The position numbers and the translations under genes are program-made. Under the pieces are notes generated by a model. It saw only the letters and a program-made list of their open reading frames with translations. It was not told the origin of the DNA and searched no databases. A stretch of 9,517 bases of DNA from Phycisphaerales bacterium (lineage in GTDB: Bacteria; Planctomycetota; Phycisphaerae; SM23-33), in the NCBI GenBank assembly GCA_003171235.1, contig PMYM01000058.1, forward strand, positions 1 through 9,517. The letters are read 5' to 3'. Within the stretch, counting starts at the first letter, position 1. Each line of letters starts with the position of its first letter. Below are positions 5,823 through 9,517 of this stretch, in pieces.

Positions 5823-6626
5823 ATGAAGAAGCTCGTGCCGCTAGTGCTTGTGCTGCTGCTGAGTTCGTGCGCCCGCCAAGAACCGCCGGCCTCGGCCCCG
5901 TCTTCGGTCCGCGCCGCCCCCGTTGCCGCCAGCCACCTCCGGCCGGTTGACACCGGCGCGGCGCCTATCCCCGCGCCTGCAACGGCGGCATCCGCGCCGG
6001 CCAAGCCTTCAACCCCGGCCGCCGCCGCCGAGGTGAAACTGGATATAGCGGTGGCCAGCAAGGCCAAACCCGCACCGGCCGGCTGGACGGAATGGATACT
6101 GCCGGCCGACGCCGCCACCGCCACCAAGGACTTCCCCTTCGCCGGCGGCAAGGGGCCCGGCGGGGCCGACACCATCCGCGTCACCATATCCACCGGGGCC
6201 GCCAACAACTGGAACGACCGGTATGGCATCGCCGCCGCCGCGGGCTATCCCTTTGAAGGCGTCATCGCCGACCACGCGGTGGCCGAGGGCACCGGCGCGG
6301 AGGGCAGTTGCGTGATGAAGTTTGTCGTCGAAGGCCTGCCCGCCGGCAGCACCGTCAAGGGCGCGCTCTTCAGTTCGGTCAACAAGGAAGGCTACGCCGC
6401 CTACTACGGCGAGAACGGCTCGTACGACGCCTCGATCAGCGTGAGCGCCAACGGCGCCGGCGTGGCGGCTGAACAGAGCTACATCACCGAGCCGGTGGAC
6501 GCCAAGAACGCCGGCATCGCCTTTTCCTTCACCGCCACGGGCAAGGATGCGCTGGACATCGCCAACACCAAGAGCAATTGGCTGATCATGCCGGTGGACG
6601 GCATTTCACTGGCCATCGGCGGGTAG
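5823..6626 (+). CDS. Predicted lipoprotein with Ala/Pro-rich linker, function unknown
   Basis: 267 residues. The N-terminus is a lipoprotein signal: KK, a Leu/Val core, then the lipobox LSSC, making C16 the lipidated cysteine. Residues 17 to about 85 are very rich in Ala, Pro and Ser with no clear motif, probably a flexible tether from the membrane. Residues about 86-267 form one compact, Gly-rich and probably beta-stranded domain that starts GWTEWILPAD, contains NNWNDRYG and SCVMKFVVEGLPAGS, and ends in NWLIMPVDGISLAIGG. I do not recognise a named family. A jelly-roll or carbohydrate-binding fold is possible from the strand-like pattern, but that is a guess. AAGGAG at 5811-5816, six bases before the ATG, supports the start. 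It converges on the minus-strand gene and probably shares a terminator with it. Confidence 0.85.
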   Translation: MKKLVPLVLVLLLSSCARQEPPASAPSSVRAAPVAASHLRPVDTGAAPIPAPATAASAPAKPSTPAAAAEVKLDIAVASKAKPAPAGWTEWILPADAATATKDFPFAGGKGPGGADTIRVTISTGAANNWNDRYGIAAAAGYPFEGVIADHAVAEGTGAEGSCVMKFVVEGLPAGSTVKGALFSSVNKEGYAAYYGENGSYDASISVSANGAGVAAEQSYITEPVDAKNAGIAFSFTATGKDALDIANTKSNWLIMPVDGISLAIGG

Positions 6627-6690
6627 TGGCTCTTGCGCCTGACCGGCCGCAAGAGCCTGCCAGGCGAAAGCCGCGGAGACGAAAAAGAGA

Positions 6691-6721
6691 AAGGGCGGCG
6701 GGAATCGTTCCCGTCGCCCTT
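6691..6721 (-). terminator. Rho-independent terminator of the minus-strand gene, probably bidirectional
   Basis: A 14-base arm at 6691-6704 (AAGGGCGGCGGGAA) pairs with 6708-6721 around a 3-base loop, with a single non-Watson-Crick position. Read on the minus strand it is followed by a T-rich run (complement of the A-rich 6681-6692), a textbook terminator. On the plus strand the tail is only moderately T-rich, so it may end the lipoprotein transcript less efficiently. Confidence 0.75.
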
Positions 6722-6744
6722 GCTTGTGCTCAACTGGCGGTTCG

Positions 6745-6777
6745 CATGCCCTTCCGCGCAAGACGCGTAAGGGCATG
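6745..6777 (-). terminator. First hairpin downstream of the protease-enolase gene
   Basis: CATGCCCTT (6745-6753) pairs with AAGGGCATG (6769-6777), and after one mismatch CGCG pairs with CGCG around a 5-base loop. It starts 17 bases beyond the stop codon at 6795-6797 and lacks a T-run. It probably acts with the 6691 hairpin or protects the 3' end. Confidence 0.4.
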
Positions 6778-6794
6778 GCGCCCATTTCACCTGG

Positions 6795-9254
6795 TTACTT
6801 GCCCTTGGTGCCGTAGAGCAGGTCGCGGTCGATCTTGCCCTCCATCGCCCGCAGGATGTCGGACAGTTCCACGCCGTCGCGGGCGGCGGTCAACCGGCCC
6901 AGGGCCAGGCTGACCGACAGGATGGCGTTCATGCCCAGGTTGGCCTTGCGCTGCATGGTGTGAATTCTCTCGTCCACGCCGGCGGAGGTCGCGATCTTGC
7001 CCCGCTGTGCGGCCAGGTCCAGTTCCAAGGCCAACATCTTCCGGTCCACGTCCACCAGGCTGCCCACCTCGGCCAGCGTCTTGCCGACGAACAGCGGGGC
7101 GATGTACTTCTCCACGTTTTCGGCGGCGTTGAGGCAGCCCTTGCCGGCATACCGCTGGGAGCGGCGCCACAGCTCGGACAACTCGGCGTCGTGCTTGGCG
7201 GAAATTTGCTCGGTGGTCAGGCCCTTCTTGAACTTGAAGGTCTTGCCGCCGTCCTTGGTGTCCAGCAGGTCGGCGAACTTGTCGGTGGCCGGGCACTTCT
7301 CGATGATGCTGTCCACCAGGTGGATGGCCTCGTCGGTGCCGGCCGATGTGCCCAGCGGGGTGGCGCCCTGGAAGGTCACGCCGTTCTCCAGGCGGACGGT
7401 CACGCCCACGGTGGGGATGCCGGCGTTGGTGGCCACCTCGGTGGCGGTCATGTCGGCGATCTTCATGTCGCCCGGCATGGGCTTGGTGATCTTGAAGCCC
7501 TTCTGGGCCATGCGCATCAGCTCGACGATGCGGGCGTACTTGACCAGGCGCTCGGTGTTGGCCCCGCCGCCGCACTTCATGCCCATGGCGTCCACGGCAA
7601 AGGCGATGTCGGCCTCCATGGTGTCGTTGGGGCTCTTGGAGCGGTGCGAGATCACCAGTTCGGCCCCGCGGCTCTTGGCGGCATGCGTGGCCAGCAGGGT
7701 CTCGCACAGGCAGCCGATCTGGTTGGCCTTGATCAGGGCGGTGTTCATCAACCCCTGTTCGATGCACCGAGCGATGGTCGTGTCCTTGGTGACCACCAGG
7801 TCGTCGCCGATGACGAAAATCTTGTCGCCCATTTCCTTCATCAGCATCTTCCAGCCTTCGGGGTCGTCCTCGGCAAAGCCGTCTTCAATAGAGACGATGG
7901 GGTATTTGGCCACCCAGTCCTTGTACATTTCGACCAGTTCTTCAGAGTTCATGACCCTGGGCTCCTCCGCCCGCCAGAAGAAATACTGGCCGATGGCATC
8001 GGACTTCTGGGTGTGCTCGCGATAGGCGATGGACAATTCCGAGCAGGCTGGGTCCAGGGCCAGGGCCACGTCCTTGCCGGGTACGAAGCCGCATTCCTCG
8101 ATGGCCTGCACGGCCACCTTGACCGCCCGTTCCTCGGGGCAGGCGTCTTCGGCGCGGCGGGAATAGCCGCCGACCATGCCGCCCTCCAGGCCGATGCCCA
8201 CGAAGTTCATGCCCTCGGAGTCCTGCACGATCTGGATGACGCGGCTCTGCAGGGCGTTGGTCATGCGCTGGGCCTCGACGTAGTCGGTGGCCGAGAGCGG
8301 CAGAAACATGAATTCCTGGAAGGACAGGTTGCCGCCCTGTTCCTCGGTGTGGCGCCCGCCCATGAGACAGTTGCGGTATTGCCAGGGGGCGCGCACCTTG
8401 GCCCCGCCGGCCAAGGCGACTTCCTGCAGGCGCTTGGCGATCATCATCTTCTTGACCGGAAGCGGATCCCATTTCCCGCCTCCGGCGGCCCGGCGGGCCT
8501 CGGCGGCCTTCTGGGCCGCGCCCGACAGGCGGGCGCGGTAGGTGGCCACCTTGCCCGAGTCGGCCAGCAGCCGGTCCAGCAGGGCCACCACGCCGACGGT
8601 GAAGAGCAACCGCCCGACCCAGATCACCGCAGCATTGTGCAGCAGGCCGAAACCCACGGCGACCAGGACAATGCCCGGGACGAGGGTGAACATGGCCAGC
8701 TTGCCGCTGGTCAGGGGGCCGGCGGCGGAAACGGCCACATTGTGGGCCTTGATGTCGGGGAAGTACGAGCCGGATTCCTTCTTGACGCCGCGGAACTTGC
8801 CCCAGGGAATACGGACAAGCATCTTTAGGTAGCCGCCGAAATTCAGGTTCTTCTCGCCTTCGGCCATCAGTTCCGGCCGCAGGTTGGAAGTCTTGACCGC
8901 GGCGACATAGTGGCCCATCTCGTGGATGGCTATATTGATGTGCCAGCTGAGATACCAGATGAGGCAGGAGAGCATGACCTCGTAGCCGAGGCTGATCCCC
9001 TCGCCATGCATGTTGACCCAGACCGGGCTGAACATGAACTGCAGCACCCGCCCGGTAGACCAGCCGGCGCCGACCAGCATGAACAGCGACGACAGGAAGG
9101 CGGCGTGGAAGCTCACCAGTTTGTGGTTGGCGATTACCCAGCCTTCTTCAAGCAGGCCGCCCTGCCACTTACGCGAGGGAACAACGGCGTGCTTGAGGGT
9201 TCCGCCCAGGCGGCAGAGGGCCTCGTACATCTTGACGGTCAAGCTGCCAGACAT
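6795..9254 (-). CDS. M50-type membrane metalloprotease fused to a circularly permuted enolase
   Basis: 819 residues. Residues 1-240 are an M50 (site-2-protease-like) membrane domain, 263-585 an enolase TIM barrel, and 596-819 the small enolase capping domain that normally comes first. Enolase interconverts 2-phosphoglycerate and phosphoenolpyruvate in glycolysis; M50 proteases cut membrane proteins within the bilayer. Both halves keep most active-site residues (see the domain entries). An Ala/Arg-rich linker at 237-262, positive in charge, suggests the enolase part faces the cytosol. The start is the ATG at 9254, preceded by AAAGGAA (9262-9268) at seven bases; the frame is also open to a TTG at 9284 with no such site. 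The frame is unbroken, so this is not two adjacent genes. It could be a protease regulated by a metabolite-binding domain, or a tethered, possibly divergent, enolase. A canonical enolase may exist elsewhere in the genome. Confidence 0.88.
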   Translation of the reverse strand: MSGSLTVKMYEALCRLGGTLKHAVVPSRKWQGGLLEEGWVIANHKLVSFHAAFLSSLFMLVGAGWSTGRVLQFMFSPVWVNMHGEGISLGYEVMLSCLIWYLSWHINIAIHEMGHYVAAVKTSNLRPELMAEGEKNLNFGGYLKMLVRIPWGKFRGVKKESGSYFPDIKAHNVAVSAAGPLTSGKLAMFTLVPGIVLVAVGFGLLHNAAVIWVGRLLFTVGVVALLDRLLADSGKVATYRARLSGAAQKAAEARRAAGGGKWDPLPVKKMMIAKRLQEVALAGGAKVRAPWQYRNCLMGGRHTEEQGGNLSFQEFMFLPLSATDYVEAQRMTNALQSRVIQIVQDSEGMNFVGIGLEGGMVGGYSRRAEDACPEERAVKVAVQAIEECGFVPGKDVALALDPACSELSIAYREHTQKSDAIGQYFFWRAEEPRVMNSEELVEMYKDWVAKYPIVSIEDGFAEDDPEGWKMLMKEMGDKIFVIGDDLVVTKDTTIARCIEQGLMNTALIKANQIGCLCETLLATHAAKSRGAELVISHRSKSPNDTMEADIAFAVDAMGMKCGGGANTERLVKYARIVELMRMAQKGFKITKPMPGDMKIADMTATEVATNAGIPTVGVTVRLENGVTFQGATPLGTSAGTDEAIHLVDSIIEKCPATDKFADLLDTKDGGKTFKFKKGLTTEQISAKHDAELSELWRRSQRYAGKGCLNAAENVEKYIAPLFVGKTLAEVGSLVDVDRKMLALELDLAAQRGKIATSAGVDERIHTMQRKANLGMNAILSVSLALGRLTAARDGVELSDILRAMEGKIDRDLLYGTKGK
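6798..7469 (-). other. Enolase small (capping) domain, placed last
   Basis: Residues about 596-819. It starts about 11 residues after the barrel, with KIADMTATEVATNAGIPTVG, matching the usual enolase start (xREILDSRGNPTVE). PLGTSAGTDEA (633-643) matches the mobile active-site loop PSGASTGxHEA, with S637 equal to yeast S39. RYAGKG (701-706), NVEKYIAPLFVGK and NLGMNAILSVSLALGR (772-787) match the rest. Two insertions relative to standard enolases lie at about 649-697 and about 748-768. The protein ends shortly after the helix where a normal enolase would run on into the barrel. Confidence 0.85.
7500..8468 (-). other. Enolase catalytic TIM-barrel domain, placed first
   Basis: Residues about 263-585. 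Correspondence with yeast enolase numbering, aligned by eye: H302 (H159), E314 in FQEFM (E168), E357 in GLEGG (E211), metal ligands D401 (D246), E457 in SIEDGF (E295) and D484 in GDDL (D320), K509 in IKANQIG (K345), H537-R538-S539 (H373-R374-S375) and K560 (K396). The barrel ends in TERLVKYARIVELMRMA, like a normal enolase C-terminus. Oddities: GDEGG is GLEGG, and the GETED part of SHRSGETED is replaced by KSPND. Confidence 0.88.
8475..9140 (-). other. M50 metalloprotease domain (N-terminal part of the fusion)
   Basis: Residues about 39-260 of the fusion. Hydrophobic segments lie at about 43-66, 92-110, 185-206 and 208-228. H111-E112-M-G-H115 is the zinc-binding HExxH at the end of a membrane segment. 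NFGGYLKM (138-145) resembles the FGG strand of M50 enzymes, and AVSAAGPL (174-181) the AGP motif. VALLDRLLADSGKV (223-236) aligns with the family's NLLPxxxLDGGK segment; D232 would be the third zinc ligand. The Asn and Pro residues of that segment are lost, so activity is likely but not certain. Confidence 0.82.
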
Positions 9255-9320
9255 CGTCTCGTTCCTTTCTGTACAGTCATGCAACGGTTATACGTTTTTA
9301 GGGGGCCGGAGCATGCGCCC

Positions 9321-9376
9321 GGGCAGGCTCTAAATCCGCCCTGCCCACGGCGATTCCTGCCGCCGATGGAATCGGC
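9321..9376 (-). promoter_or_regulatory. Inverted repeats in the protease-enolase leader
   Basis: GGGCAGG (9321-9327) mirrors CCTGCCC (9340-9346). GCCGAT (9362-9367) mirrors ATCGGC (9371-9376) around GGA. The second sits at the predicted transcript start and could be an operator or a 5'-end hairpin. Confidence 0.35.
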
Positions 9377-9377
9377 T

Positions 9378-9406
9378 AATATGACAACCCGGCCCAAAAA
9401 ATGCAA
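9378..9406 (-). promoter_or_regulatory. Candidate promoter of the protease-enolase gene
   Basis: Read on the minus strand, TTGCAT (9406-9401) is followed after 17 bases by CATATT (9383-9378). The -35 matches well; the -10 matches at four of six positions. The leader would be about 115 bases. A weaker alternative is TATAAC close to the start codon, which has no -35. Confidence 0.3.
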
Positions 9407-9436
9407 CCGCCGGGTGGCAAAAGTTTCTTGGGGCCG

Positions 9437-9454
9437 GGCCTGGCATGTCAGGCC
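9437..9454. repeat. 18-bp near-perfect palindrome
   Basis: GGCCTG (9437-9442) and CAGGCC (9449-9454) are exact inverted copies around GCATGT, itself palindromic but for the outer pair. It lies upstream of the candidate promoter of the protease-enolase gene. It could be a binding site or a terminator remnant of a gene beyond the window. Confidence 0.4.
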
Positions 9455-9496
9455 GGACAGATCAGCAGCACGGGGGCATTATCCGGACCGATGTAA

Positions 9497-9517
9497 TTTT
9501 CGATTTGCGATTTTCGA
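9497..9517. repeat. Three 7-bp tandem units at the window edge
   Basis: TTTTCGA, TTTGCGA, TTTTCGA are contiguous and run off the end of the window, so the full array length is unknown. Confidence 0.5.

Noticed and set aside
6960..8828. 622-codon plus-strand frame opposite the protease-enolase gene
   Set aside because: Rich in Gly, His, Leu and Ala with no motif, as expected for the complement of a G+C-rich gene. The minus strand carries recognisable M50 and enolase residues.
6795..9284. TTG start at 9284 for the protease-enolase gene
   Set aside because: The ATG at 9254 has AAAGGAA seven bases upstream; the TTG has no comparable site and would add ten residues of unremarkable sequence.

Overview
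The window is G+C-rich bacterial DNA whose gene content points to a planctomycete (Planctomycetota, possibly Phycisphaerae-like). The clues are a secreted protein that combines HAF repeats, a dockerin-like module and a PEP-CTERM sorting tail, a lipoprotein with a long Ala/Pro linker, and intergenic DNA full of short tandem repeats and palindromes. The taxonomic call is inference; no rRNA or other phylogenetic marker lies in the window.

Layout. 1-327: A+T-rich promoter zone and a structured leader. 328-999 (+): exported YceI-family lipocalin-like protein. 1000-1551: repeat-rich spacer, then a good sigma-70-type promoter and leader. 1552-3693 (+): 713-residue secreted protein (HAF repeats, C39-like peptidase domain, PPC-like domain, dockerin, PEP-CTERM). 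3694-4249: spacer with inverted and tandem repeats, ending in a two-hairpin leader. 4250-5560 (+): DegT/DnrJ/EryC1/StrS-type PLP aminotransferase. 5561-5822: terminator-like repeat and more tandem repeats. 5823-6626 (+): lipoprotein of unknown function. 6627-6794: convergent terminator region. 6795-9254 (-): 819-residue membrane protein. 9255-9517: its promoter region with several palindromes.

The most unusual gene is the minus-strand one. Its N-terminal third is an M50 (site-2-protease-like) membrane metalloprotease with HEMGH, GP and LADSGK motifs. The rest is an enolase whose two domains are in reversed order: the catalytic TIM barrel comes first and the small capping domain, normally N-terminal, comes last. 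This is the signature of a circular permutation. Nearly all enolase catalytic residues can be located, but several flanking motif residues differ from the usual ones. An M50 protease fused to a permuted enolase could be a protease controlled by a glycolytic-intermediate-binding domain, or a membrane-tethered enolase. Both roles are inference.

The genes do not form one operon. Each has its own ribosome-binding site and long spacers, and no shared pathway is evident. Three of the four plus-strand products carry an export signal (YceI, the HAF/PEP-CTERM protein and the lipoprotein), so much of the window serves the cell envelope or surface.
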